Assembly (NCBI GenBank): GCA_018262575.1
Contig: JAGSYU010000027.1
Span: forward strand, 1-64,000
Reading direction: 5' to 3'
Length of the DNA stretch: 64,000 nt
Source: Pseudomonadota bacterium
Lineage (GTDB): Bacteria > Pseudomonadota > Alphaproteobacteria > Rhizobiales > Pleomorphomonadaceae
How positions within the stretch are numbered: the stretch's first letter is position 1; each line of letters opens with the position of its first letter. Shown in pieces: positions 49,700 to 58,988 of this stretch. Below the pieces are notes generated by a model. It made no database searches, was not told the DNA's origin, and saw only the letters and a list, made by a program, of their open reading frames with translations. A program made the position numbers and the translations under genes.

Positions 49700-50647
49700 A
49701 TGTCTGATCATCTCGCTCAACGCGTCGCGTCAGCCACGCCACCCAAACTTGCGCGCCGAATCCGGGGTGTTTCTGACAGGACAATCGCCTGGCTGTTCGT
49801 GACGCCGACCATTTTGCTGCTGCTGGCGGTGAATATCTTTCCGCTGATCTGGACGATCCGCCTGAGCCTGACGAATTTCCGTACCAATCGACCGAATAAC
49901 CCGGTCGAGTTCGTCGGTATCGAGAACTACCGCAAGATCCTGACCAATCCCGATACCTGGGCATCCTTGCAAGCGACCGCCCACTTCCTGATCTGGACCA
50001 TCGTGCTGCAGGTCGTGATCGGCTTTACGCTGGCCTATCTCATCAACAAGAAGTTCCGCGGCAACGATCTTTGGACCACGCTGATCGTGCTGCCGATGAT
50101 GCTGTCGCCCGCGGTCGTCGGCAACTTCTGGACCTTCCTGTATCAGCCACAGATCGGATTGTTCAATTATTTCATAGAGTTCATATCCGGTGTCGACCCC
50201 GCCAGCTTCTCCATGATCGGTGACGTCTCCCTGGCACCGTGGACCATCGTCCTCGTCGACACCTGGATGTGGACGCCTTTCGTGATGCTGATCTGCCTGG
50301 CCGGCCTCAGGTCCATTCCTCCCAGCATCTACGAAGCCGCCGAATGCGATCGCGCCAGCAAGTGGCGGCAGTTCTGGACCATCACGCTGCCGATGGCGCT
50401 GCCCTTTTTGATGCTGGCCGTGCTGTTCCGGGGAATCGAAAACTTCAAGATGTTCGATCTCGTGGTGCAGCTCACCGGCGGCGGCCCCGGCGCCACGACC
50501 CTGCTGACGTCGATCGATCTCAAGCGCGAAGCCTTCGAGAAATGGCGCACCGGCTTTGCCTCGGCCTACGCGGTGATCCTGTTCGTGACCGTGTTCGGTC
50601 TGGCCTCGATTTACGTCAAGGCGCTCAACAAGGTGAAAGACAGATGA
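49700..50647 (+). CDS. Sugar/polyol ABC transporter permease (MalF-like)
   Basis: 'AWLFVTPTILLLLAVNIFPLIWTIRLSLTNF', 'YEAAECDRASKWRQFWTITLPMALPFLMLAVLFR'. Confidence 0.93.
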   Translation: MSDHLAQRVASATPPKLARRIRGVSDRTIAWLFVTPTILLLLAVNIFPLIWTIRLSLTNFRTNRPNNPVEFVGIENYRKILTNPDTWASLQATAHFLIWTIVLQVVIGFTLAYLINKKFRGNDLWTTLIVLPMMLSPAVVGNFWTFLYQPQIGLFNYFIEFISGVDPASFSMIGDVSLAPWTIVLVDTWMWTPFVMLICLAGLRSIPPSIYEAAECDRASKWRQFWTITLPMALPFLMLAVLFRGIENFKMFDLVVQLTGGGPGATTLLTSIDLKREAFEKWRTGFASAYAVILFVTVFGLASIYVKALNKVKDR

Positions 50648-51582
50648 GCTACTCCATCACCGAGCCGTCAAGCCGCCAGAAGTGGTTCGCAGGAATTCTG
50701 GTTATTGGCTACGCGCTGCTGACCTTGCTGCCGCTGGCCTGGATCATCGCCACCGGCTTCAAGACGCCGACTGACGCCATCGCCTATCCGCCGAAGGTGG
50801 TGTTCAGCCCGTCGCTGGAGGGATACGTCAACCTGTTCACCTCGCGCAGCCGGGTGACGCCGGAGGATCTGGCCGCGCTGGGACCGCCGACCACCTGGTA
50901 CGACGCCATCGTCCGCCAGTATGACATGGTCATCAATGGCCCCTCGCGCTATGGCGAGCGGTTCATGAACTCGGTGATCATCGGCTTTGGCTCGACCTTC
51001 CTGTCGGTGTTTCTCGGCACGATCGCCGCCTATGCGTTCAGCCGCTTCAAGGTGCCGCTCAAGGACGATCTGCTGTTCTTCATCCTGTCGACCCGGATGA
51101 TGCCGCCCATTGCCGTCGCCATCCCGATCTTTCTGATGTACCGGCAGCTGGGACTGAGTGACACCCACCTCGGGATGATCCTGCTCTACACCGCCGTGAA
51201 CCTGTCGCTGTCGGTCTGGCTGTTGAAGGGGTTCATCGACGAAATCCCCATCGAATACGAAGAGGCGGCGCTAATCGACGGCTACACGCGCTTCCAGGCC
51301 TTCTACAAGGTCGTGCTGCCGCAGGCCGCCACCGGCATCGCCTCCACGGCCATCTTCTGCCTGATCTTCTCGTGGAACGAATATGCCTTCGCGGTGCTCC
51401 TGACCTCGGGCACGGCGCAAACCGCGCCGCCGTTCATACCCACCATCATTGGTTCCGGTGGCAAGGACTGGCCCGCCGTGGCCGCTGGCGCCACGCTGTT
51501 CCTGTTGCCGATCATGATCTTCACCATCTTGCTCCGCAAACACCTGCTGCGCGGCATCACGTTCGGAGCGGTTCGCAAATGA
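50644..51582 (+). CDS. Sugar/polyol ABC transporter permease (MalG-like)
   Basis: 'YEEAALIDGYTRFQAFYKVVLPQAATGIASTAIFCLIFSWNEYAFAV'; overlaps the previous gene. Confidence 0.93.
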   Translation: MSYSITEPSSRQKWFAGILVIGYALLTLLPLAWIIATGFKTPTDAIAYPPKVVFSPSLEGYVNLFTSRSRVTPEDLAALGPPTTWYDAIVRQYDMVINGPSRYGERFMNSVIIGFGSTFLSVFLGTIAAYAFSRFKVPLKDDLLFFILSTRMMPPIAVAIPIFLMYRQLGLSDTHLGMILLYTAVNLSLSVWLLKGFIDEIPIEYEEAALIDGYTRFQAFYKVVLPQAATGIASTAIFCLIFSWNEYAFAVLLTSGTAQTAPPFIPTIIGSGGKDWPAVAAGATLFLLPIMIFTILLRKHLLRGITFGAVRK

Positions 51583-51767
51583 ACAACTTCATCTATGGCC
51601 TGCTGCACCTGCGCCGAGGGGCCTGGGAGATGGTCGCCACCGTATTGATCGCTCTGGGCGTCGTCATGCTGATGCAGCCGCTGGCGCTGGTGCTGTTCAC
51701 CTATTCCTTCCTGGTGACGCTGATCGGAACGGTCATGTTCATCATCGTCAGCCATTTTCCGGAGTAA
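51579..51767 (+). CDS. Small (62 aa) two-TM protein of the ABC operon
   Basis: ATGA overlap with the upstream permease and 3 nt before the ATPase; 'MVATVLIALGVVMLMQPLALVLFTYSFLVTLIGTVMFIIV'. Confidence 0.75.
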   Translation: MNNFIYGLLHLRRGAWEMVATVLIALGVVMLMQPLALVLFTYSFLVTLIGTVMFIIVSHFPE

Positions 51768-51770
51768 ACG

Positions 51771-52865
51771 ATGGCACAGATCGTCATCAAGAACCTACGC
51801 AAGGAATTTGGCGCCTTCACAGCCGTGCAATCCTCCAGCTTTACCATCGAAAGCGGCGAGTTCTTCATGCTGCTGGGACCGTCGGGCTGCGGCAAGACGA
51901 CCACGCTGCGGATGATCGCCGGGCTGGAGCTGCCAACGGCGGGCGAGATCTATATCAACGGCATCGAAGTCAGCCAGAAGCCGGCCTCCAAGCGCGATAT
52001 CGCTTTCGTCTTTCAGATGTTCGCCCTCTATCCGCATATGAACGTGCGCAAGAACATCTCCTATCCGCTGGTCAGCCAGGGCATGCCGCGCGACCAGGTG
52101 CGCGCCAAGGTCGAGGAGGTCGCCGAGATCCTGGGCATCACTGGGTTGCTGGACAAGCCGGTCGGCGGGCTGTCCGGCGGCGACCGGCAGCGCGTGGCGC
52201 TCGGGCGAGCCGTGGTTCGCGATCCGGCCTGCTTTCTCATGGACGAGCCGCTGGGCGCGCTGGACGCCGAGTTCCGCGAGCACATGGCGCAGGAGTTGCG
52301 CGCCTTGCACGACCGGATGCACGCCACCACGGTCTATGTGACGCATGACCAGCTCGAGGCCATGCAGATGGGCGACAAGATCGTGGTGATGAACCACGGC
52401 GTCGTCGAGCAGTTCGGCCGCCCGCAGGACATCTACGACTGGCCGGCCACCACCTTCGTGGCAAAGTTCATCGGCTCGCCGGCAATGAACCTGCTGCCTT
52501 TCGACGGCATGGTGGGAAACGGCGCGACCTCGGTCACGCTGGCGGGCACTGAGGTACACATACCCAGGATGATCAGCGGCGACGACGGCGGGCTGGTCCT
52601 GGGCGTGCGGCCCGAGCACGTTCATCTGGACGATGATGCAGGATATCGCGGACGCATCATGGCGGTCGAGTATCTGGGCACCACGCAGATCGTCACGCTG
52701 GATACTGCGCTTGGGCAGGTCAAGGTCCGCGTTGGTTCGGACAAGGTCGCAACCGTTGGCGACACCGTGGGGCTCAGGTTCGATGCCCGCTCGATCTCGC
52801 TATTTGCAGCCAATGGCCATGCGTTGATCTCAACGGCCAATCAAAAGGTACTGAACCATGGCTGA
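51771..52865 (+). CDS. ABC transporter ATP-binding protein (MalK/UgpC-like)
   Basis: Walker A 'GPSGCGKTTTLR', signature 'LSGGDRQRVALGRA', Walker B 'CFLMDEPLGALDAEF', C-terminal TOBE. Confidence 0.95.
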   Translation: MAQIVIKNLRKEFGAFTAVQSSSFTIESGEFFMLLGPSGCGKTTTLRMIAGLELPTAGEIYINGIEVSQKPASKRDIAFVFQMFALYPHMNVRKNISYPLVSQGMPRDQVRAKVEEVAEILGITGLLDKPVGGLSGGDRQRVALGRAVVRDPACFLMDEPLGALDAEFREHMAQELRALHDRMHATTVYVTHDQLEAMQMGDKIVVMNHGVVEQFGRPQDIYDWPATTFVAKFIGSPAMNLLPFDGMVGNGATSVTLAGTEVHIPRMISGDDGGLVLGVRPEHVHLDDDAGYRGRIMAVEYLGTTQIVTLDTALGQVKVRVGSDKVATVGDTVGLRFDARSISLFAANGHALISTANQKVLNHG

Positions 52866-53822
52866 AGTCCTTTTGAAAAATGTCTCGAAGTCCTTCGGTC
52901 GGCAGACGGCCCTTGCCGAGGTTTCCCTGACGATTCCCGATGGCTCCTTCGTGGTGCTGCTGGGACCGACCGGCGCGGGAAAAACCACGCTGCTGCGCAT
53001 GGTTTCGGGATTGGACAAGCCCTGTGACGGCGAGGTGTTCATCGCGGGACGCTCCATGCAGGGCCTGCCGCCCGCGCAGCGCAACGTGGCGATGGTGTTC
53101 CAGCAATATTCGCTCTACCCGCATCTGACCGTGCGCGAGAACATGGAGTTTCCGCTCAAGTCGCCGCTGCTGCGGACGCCCAAGGCTGACATGGACCGCA
53201 AGGTGACAAGCTCGACAACAAGGCGACGGCCCTGTCCGGTGGCGAGATGCAGCGGGTTTCCATTGGCCGCGCGCTGGTCCGCAGTCCGTCGGTCTACCTG
53301 ATGGACGAGCCGCTGTCGTCGCTGGACGCCAAGCTGCGCGCCGATCTGCGCATCGAACTCAAGAACATCCAGGCCAATCTGGGCGCCACGTTTCTTTACG
53401 TCACCCACGACCAGATCGAGGCGATGACCATGGCCACCCACGTCGGTGTCCTCGATCACGGCCGGCTGGTGCAATTCGGTACGCCGCGCCAGATCTACGA
53501 GCAACCCGTCAGCATCTACGCCGCCGGACGCCTGGGCCAGCCGCACATCAACATCCTGCCGGCCGACCTGTTCGGACCGGCTCCCTACGGTGCGGCCTTT
53601 ATCGGCATGCGCCCCGAGCAGATCCAGCAAGGCGAAGGGCAGGACAGCCTGGTCAAGCGGGTCGAGCATCTGGGGGACCAGACCCGCCTGCATCTGGCGT
53701 TCAAGAGCCACGATCTGACAACGGTCATCGATGCCCACACGCCGCTGCGCGCGGGCGACATCGTGAAAATTCAACCGCTGAGGCCGTTCTATTTCGATGC
53801 CGCCGGCGCCCGTATCGTCTGA
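52858..53822 (+). pseudogene. Second ABC ATP-binding protein (MalK/UgpC-like), frameshifted near 53203-53208
   Basis: Frame 1 runs to 'KADMDRKV'; the reading continues in another frame as 'KLDNKATALSGGEMQRVSIGRALVRSPSVYLMDEPLSSLDAKLRAD...'; about 11 residues missing at the junction. Confidence 0.85.
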
Positions 53823-53832
53823 GGAGGACACC

Positions 53833-55449
53833 ATGACGCAATTCATGAACAAGCGCGAAAACATCGTCACCGAGGCGATCGAAGGGGTCGTGATGGCCTC
53901 CGGCGGGCGTCTGGTGCGGCTGGACGGCTTTCCGCATATCCGCGTCGTGATGCGCGCCGATTGGAACAAGGGCCGGGTGGCGATCGTCTCCGGCGGCGGT
54001 TCGGGGCACGAGCCGGCACATGTCGGCTTTGTCGGCCCCGGCATGCTGACAGCGGCGGTGTGCGGCGATGTGTTCGCCTCGCCGTCGGTCGATGCGGTGC
54101 TGGCCGGGATTCTGGCGGCTACCGGGCCGGCGGGCTGCCTGCTGGTGGTCAAGAACTATACCGGCGACCGGCTGAACTTCGGCCTGGCCGCCGAACGGGC
54201 CCGCGCCTTCGGCCTCAAGGTGAACATGGTCATCGTCGACGATGACATTGCCTTGCCGCACCTGCCGCAATCGCGCGGACTTGCCGGCACGCTGTTCGTG
54301 CACAAGGTGGCCGGTGATCTGGCCGAAAAGGGCAGCGATCTCGCGACCGTCACCGCCGCCGCCGAACGGATCATCGCCGGCACCCGGTCGATCGGCATGT
54401 CGCTCGATACCTGCACCGTGCCCGGCTCGGCCAAGGAAAGCCGCATCGCTCAAGGCAAGGCTGAATTGGGTCTTGGCATCCACGGCGAACCGGGCGTGGA
54501 GCAGATCGACTTTGTCGATGCCGAGCAGGCGATGGCGGCGATGATCGACAAACTGGCGGCCCAGGCGGACGACAGGGACTATGTCGCTCTGCTCAATAAT
54601 CTCGGCGGCGCCTCGGTGCTGGAAATGTCGGTGCTGGCCTACGAATTGTTGCGCTCCGAACTGGGCCGGAAGATCAAGTTCATTGTCGGGCCGGCCGCCA
54701 TGATGACGTCGCTCGACATGCGGGGCGCTTCGGTGTCGATCTATCCCCTGACCTCAGGCGATGGGGTGTCGCTATGCAGCCCTGTGGCCATGTCGGCGTG
54801 GCCGGGCTGCCATCGGATCATCTCCCCCGTCGCCCTGGCGCTGCCTGACGGCCTGACGCCCATTCGTCCGATTCCCTCACAGCACCGGGCAACGCGCGAT
54901 TTCCTCCTAAAGTGCTGCAACATCATGATTTCGCTTGAATCTGAACTGAACGCGCTGGACGCGAAATCAGGAGATGGCGATACCGGGTCCACCCTTGCCG
55001 GCGCGGCAAAGGCCTTGATCGGAGCGCTGGATCACCTGCCGCTCGCCGACCATACGCAGCTCTATCGGGCGATCGGACTCGAGTTCAGCCAAACGATGGG
55101 CGGGTCGTCGGGCGTGCTGCTGGCAATCTTCTTTGCGGCGGCCGGCGACGCGGCATCCAGTGGATTGACCATGCGCGATGCGCTGATGGCCGGGCTGGCC
55201 CGCATGCAGGAAATCGGCGGGGCAAGGCCGGGCGACCGGACCATGATCGACGCCCTTCACCCGGCGCTTTCAGCCCTCAACGACGGTATCGCCGCGGCAG
55301 CGGCGGCGGCCCGCAAGGGCGCCGATCACACCGCAACCATGAGTGTCGCCAAGGCCGGCCGCGCCGCCTACGTGAGCGCCGAAAAGCTGAGCGGTCACGT
55401 CGACCCCGGCGCAGAAGCCGTTGCGCAATTGTTCGAGGCGCTCGTCTAG
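53833..55449 (+). CDS. Dihydroxyacetone kinase, fused DhaK-DhaL
   Basis: 'VSGGGSGHEPAHVGFVGPGMLTAAVCGDVFASPSVDAVLAGI', 'LNNLGGASVLEMSVLAYEL' (DhaK); 'LDAKSGDGDTGSTLAGAAKAL...MGGSSGVLLAIFFAAAG...GDRTMIDALHPAL' (DhaL). Confidence 0.95.
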   Translation: MTQFMNKRENIVTEAIEGVVMASGGRLVRLDGFPHIRVVMRADWNKGRVAIVSGGGSGHEPAHVGFVGPGMLTAAVCGDVFASPSVDAVLAGILAATGPAGCLLVVKNYTGDRLNFGLAAERARAFGLKVNMVIVDDDIALPHLPQSRGLAGTLFVHKVAGDLAEKGSDLATVTAAAERIIAGTRSIGMSLDTCTVPGSAKESRIAQGKAELGLGIHGEPGVEQIDFVDAEQAMAAMIDKLAAQADDRDYVALLNNLGGASVLEMSVLAYELLRSELGRKIKFIVGPAAMMTSLDMRGASVSIYPLTSGDGVSLCSPVAMSAWPGCHRIISPVALALPDGLTPIRPIPSQHRATRDFLLKCCNIMISLESELNALDAKSGDGDTGSTLAGAAKALIGALDHLPLADHTQLYRAIGLEFSQTMGGSSGVLLAIFFAAAGDAASSGLTMRDALMAGLARMQEIGGARPGDRTMIDALHPALSALNDGIAAAAAAARKGADHTATMSVAKAGRAAYVSAEKLSGHVDPGAEAVAQLFEALV

Positions 55450-55550
55450 AGCACATCTGGCGAACTCAGGTTCGCCGACGTGCTCTATCCTTTTGTTTCC
55501 ACGTAACTCCGGACGCAAAACCGGTTCCCACTTTTGCTGGAGTTGCTCTG
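55448..55550. repeat. Rhizobiales-type composite palindromic repeat
   Basis: agagcac-atct-ggcgaac-tcag-gttcgcc-gac-gtgctct, then gcaaaaccggttcccacttttgc...gttgctct. Confidence 0.75.
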
Positions 55551-55605
55551 GCGCACAGGCCGATCTCCAAAGCCAGGAGCGCCGCATAAAGCGGCCCACA
55601 TCTGT

Positions 55606-56679
55606 TCACGCAGGCAAGGCCGCTTCCGTGGCGCGCAGGCTCTGGCGCTTGAGGCGCAGGCTTGGCTTTTCGATCAGCACCCACGAAAGCCACGCGGCAA
55701 GAGTGGCACCGCCGACCGTAGCCAGCAGGCTGATGGCCGATCCCGTCCAATTGAGGCTGACCAGAATGTTCAGCACCAGCCCGTGATAGATGTAGACGCC
55801 GTAGGAAATGTCGTTGCCGCGCAGCAGTCGGCTGGACAGCGACGGCAAGGTATAGGCGAGCGACACCACGGCAATGGCCAGCATCATCAGCGACAGGTAA
55901 TCGCCGATGGCGCCCGCCGGCTTGAGATTGACGACGGCGATATAGGCGGCAAGCCAGAGCACGCCCTTTCCCCGCAAGAACCGATGCACGACCGCGATGT
56001 GCCTTTGCAGCAGCGTTCCGGCCAGGAACATGTAGAAATGCGTGAAAAAGGCGTACTTCAGGAGTTTGGCAACCCTCGTTTCCTCAGACGTCAGCATGTC
56101 GGGGAAGAGATGGTTGATGCAGATGCCGACCAGGGAAAACAGCACGAATGCTGCCAGTAGAACCGCATCAAGGCTGATTTTCGACCGGCGAGCCAGCCAA
56201 TACAGGACCGGCAGGACGAAATAGAACTGGATCTCGACAGGGATCGTCCACAGACTGCCGTTATACGAGCCGAAGCCGAAATCCTTGAGGAACCCCGGCG
56301 TGTAGATGAGCGCGCCAAGCTGCGCCACGTACCAGGCAAGGCCGGCGGGATGCAGGAAGCTGAAGCCGAACAGGGACGCCACGAGCACGGTTATGCTGAT
56401 GCATGCCCAGAGGCCGGGAAAGATCCGCAGGGCGCGATTGCGAAAATACGAGCCGATGCCGCTGCTGCGCTCATACGAGGCGGAAATCAGAAATCCCGAG
56501 ATGACAAAGAACACCGGGACGCCGCGAAAGTGCCACAGGCTGTCGGCCCAGGCCGGAAAGGCGAGGCCGAGATGGGCCTTCGCGTGAAAAATCAGAACCT
56601 CGGTGGCTGCCATAAGGCGCAACAGGTCGAAATTGTTCAGGCGGAAATCGTCTCTGGCTGAAAGGCTACCGGTCATCAA
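55606..56679 (-). CDS. Acyltransferase family 3 (OafA/YrhL-like)
   Basis: 'NNFDLLRLMAATEVLIFHAKAHLG...FRGVPVFFVISGFLISASYERS...RNRALRIFPGLW'. Confidence 0.92.
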   Translation of the reverse strand: MMTGSLSARDDFRLNNFDLLRLMAATEVLIFHAKAHLGLAFPAWADSLWHFRGVPVFFVISGFLISASYERSSGIGSYFRNRALRIFPGLWACISITVLVASLFGFSFLHPAGLAWYVAQLGALIYTPGFLKDFGFGSYNGSLWTIPVEIQFYFVLPVLYWLARRSKISLDAVLLAAFVLFSLVGICINHLFPDMLTSEETRVAKLLKYAFFTHFYMFLAGTLLQRHIAVVHRFLRGKGVLWLAAYIAVVNLKPAGAIGDYLSLMMLAIAVVSLAYTLPSLSSRLLRGNDISYGVYIYHGLVLNILVSLNWTGSAISLLATVGGATLAAWLSWVLIEKPSLRLKRQSLRATEAALPA

Positions 56680-57000
56680 TGGGTACTTCGACTTGTGGTT
56701 TCGTGCGTCCCGTCAGTTGCAGGGACGAGCGGGGCTGATCCTGTGTGCTGGCGCGCCCTGGCTTCCGAGGCGTCTTCTCTCTCGGAGCACACCCCGCAGA
56801 GGGCATCCTCAGCACATTCGATAGCCTCAATACGGAAGTTGAGAGGATAGTTGAAGTCCGTATGGCAAGAAAATAATAGAATTTATCGTAAAAAACAAAG
56901 ATCGCGATAAAGTAAAAAAGAAATATGACAAGCATATAAGTTGTTTGCGGTCTTCCGCAAAGGAAGGCGTCTGAATTTATTCGTGCTGTCAGGTATAAAA

Positions 57001-57085
57001 TGGTGGGAGAAGTAGGACTCGAACCTACGAAGGCTTAGCCAGCGGATTTACAGTCCGCCCCCTTTGCCACTCGGGACATTCTCCC
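57001..57085 (-). tRNA. tRNA-Tyr (GTA)
   Basis: gggagaa...cggactGTAaatccgc...long variable arm...ggttcgagtcctacttctcccaCCA. Confidence 0.96.
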
Positions 57086-57379
57086 ATCCCGTTCCCGCCG
57101 CTGCCCGAAGGCGTTGGCCGAACGGGCGCTCTTATGGCGGCCATGCCGGGCGCTGTCAACCCCACCGTCCGATTGTTTTGTCGACAAGGCAATTGGCGGG
57201 AAACGGGACACGCCCCAGACGGGCGGGGCAACCGCCTGAAGCCGCCATGAGGTGGCTTCACGACGCCAAGCGGCGTCGCGCGAAGCGAAAGCCAAGGGCC
57301 GGCAGGCCCGTCGACGACTGAGGCCGAAGAAAAATCCACGCCACTGGCGTCGACAGGGCGCCGCGGCTATAAGCGCCAC

Positions 57380-58222
57380 ATGTCCGATGAAACCTCATCC
57401 CCCAAGCGCCCCGGCAAGCGGCCCGGACGGCCGTATGGCCAGACGACCGGCAAGTTCGGCCCGCGCGACTTCCGCCCCCGTCCCAAGCGCGAGCGCGAGG
57501 CGGGCGAGGCGCTGTGGCTCTACGGCCTGCACACCGTGGAATTCGCGCTGAAAAATCCCCGCCGCGTCGCCCTGCGCCTGCTGGCGACGCGCAACGCCCA
57601 GGCCCGCCTCGCCGAGCGTTTTCCTGACGGCAAGCTGCCGCTCGCCGCCGAGGAGGCGTCTCCGTACTCTCTCGACCGGCTGCTCGGCTCCGAGGCCGTT
57701 CACCAGGGTTGCGCGCTGGAGGTCCAGCCGCTCAAGCCGCTGACGACGCTGGACCTTTCCGGCGCCCGTCTCGTGCTGGCGCTCGACCAGGTGACCGATC
57801 CGCATAATGTCGGCGCCATCCTGCGGTCGGCCACGGCTTTCTCGGTTGATGCCGTGCTGACGACGACGCGCCATAGCGCCGCCGAATCCGGCGTGCTGGC
57901 GAAATCCGCCTCCGGCGCGCTCGACGTGGTGCCGGTCACCACCGTCCGCAATCTCGGCGACACGCTCGAGGAGATGAAGGCGGCCGGCTTCACGGTGGTC
58001 GGGCTCGATTCGGAGGCGCCGGAGGCGCTGGATGAAGCGCGCTTTGCCGCGCCGGTCTGTCTGGTGCTCGGCGCCGAGGGCAAGGGCCTGCGCCAGCGGA
58101 CGCGTGACCTCTGCGACGTGCTCGCCCGCATCGACATGCCCGGCGAGATCAAGAGCCTCAACGTCTCCAACGCCGCCGTGCTGTCGCTCTACATGGTCCG
58201 CAAGGCGATCGCCGGCGCCTGA
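57380..58222 (+). CDS. rlmB: 23S rRNA (guanosine(2251)-2'-O)-methyltransferase RlmB / TrmH family
   Basis: 'LYGLHTVEFALKNPRR', 'VLALDQVTDPHNVGAILRSATAFSVDAVL', 'LVLGAEGKGLRQRTRDLCDVLARIDMPGEIKSLNVSNAAVLSLY'. Confidence 0.95.
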   Translation: MSDETSSPKRPGKRPGRPYGQTTGKFGPRDFRPRPKREREAGEALWLYGLHTVEFALKNPRRVALRLLATRNAQARLAERFPDGKLPLAAEEASPYSLDRLLGSEAVHQGCALEVQPLKPLTTLDLSGARLVLALDQVTDPHNVGAILRSATAFSVDAVLTTTRHSAAESGVLAKSASGALDVVPVTTVRNLGDTLEEMKAAGFTVVGLDSEAPEALDEARFAAPVCLVLGAEGKGLRQRTRDLCDVLARIDMPGEIKSLNVSNAAVLSLYMVRKAIAGA

Positions 58223-58292
58223 CAATATGGCGCGTGACAGGTGCATGGGCAGGGTTGCGCCTGACCGTGCCTTCGGCTATTCGGAAATCCGC

Positions 58293-58367
58293 GCCGGCGT
58301 AGCACAGCGGTAGTGCAGCGGTTTTGTAAACCGAAGGTCGGGAGTTCAATCCTCTCCGCCGGCACCA
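58293..58367 (+). tRNA. tRNA-Thr (TGT)
   Basis: gccggcg tagcacagcggtagtgca gcggtt-tTGTaa-accg ... ggagttcaatcctctc cgccggcaCCA. Confidence 0.96.
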
Positions 58368-58397
58368 TTTCTTCCCAGCCGACAGCAAGCCCGTCGT

Positions 58398-58808
58398 CTA
58401 TCGGCCTATCCACTGTGCCATACCGATGGATGCCGGCGCCGTGGGAACAAATCCGTACTGGGCATAGAGGTGCTTTGCGTCACCATCGGCGATCAGGCTG
58501 ACATAGGCCTCTGCCGGGGCGAGCTGCTGCAACTCCTGCATCAGCCGCGAAACGATCGCTTTGCCGAGGCCGCGCCCCTGATGAGCTGGCTCCACGGCGA
58601 TATCGACGATTTGGTAGAACAGCCCATCGCCGACGGCCCGCCCCATGCCGACGACACGGTCGCCCTGCCTGACCAGGACCGCTGCAACGGTGTTCGGAAG
58701 GCCGGCTGCTGCCGCCGTCTCGCTCCGGGGCGTCAGGCCGGCAGATCGGCGAAGACGGCAATAGTCCTCAATGGCTGGCACCTCGACGCTTACCGCATAG
58801 TCATCCAT
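58398..58808 (-). CDS. GNAT family N-acetyltransferase
   Basis: 'VAAVLVRQGDRVVGMGRAVGDGLFYQIVDIAVEPAHQGRGLGKAIVSRLMQEL'; start uncertain. Confidence 0.9.
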   Translation of the reverse strand: MDDYAVSVEVPAIEDYCRLRRSAGLTPRSETAAAAGLPNTVAAVLVRQGDRVVGMGRAVGDGLFYQIVDIAVEPAHQGRGLGKAIVSRLMQELQQLAPAEAYVSLIADGDAKHLYAQYGFVPTAPASIGMAQWIGR

Positions 58809-58988
58809 CATGTCTTGCCCCATCCGTTGAAGCGGACGATGTCCGCTTTCGATGAGCCACGCAACGATGGACGCAAGCGGGTCGTCGATGGAGGAATATT
58901 TTTCCTTGCCTTCAAGCGCATGGAAGCCTTTCAAGGATGCTATTCCAGATGCTGCGGCTTCAAGCCGTCAAGCAGGGAGTCTTGAAGC

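Noticed and set aside
57001-57085. tRNA-Tyr as an integration site of the 47-57 kb region
   Set aside because: No integrase and no direct repeat of the tRNA 3' end found in the window
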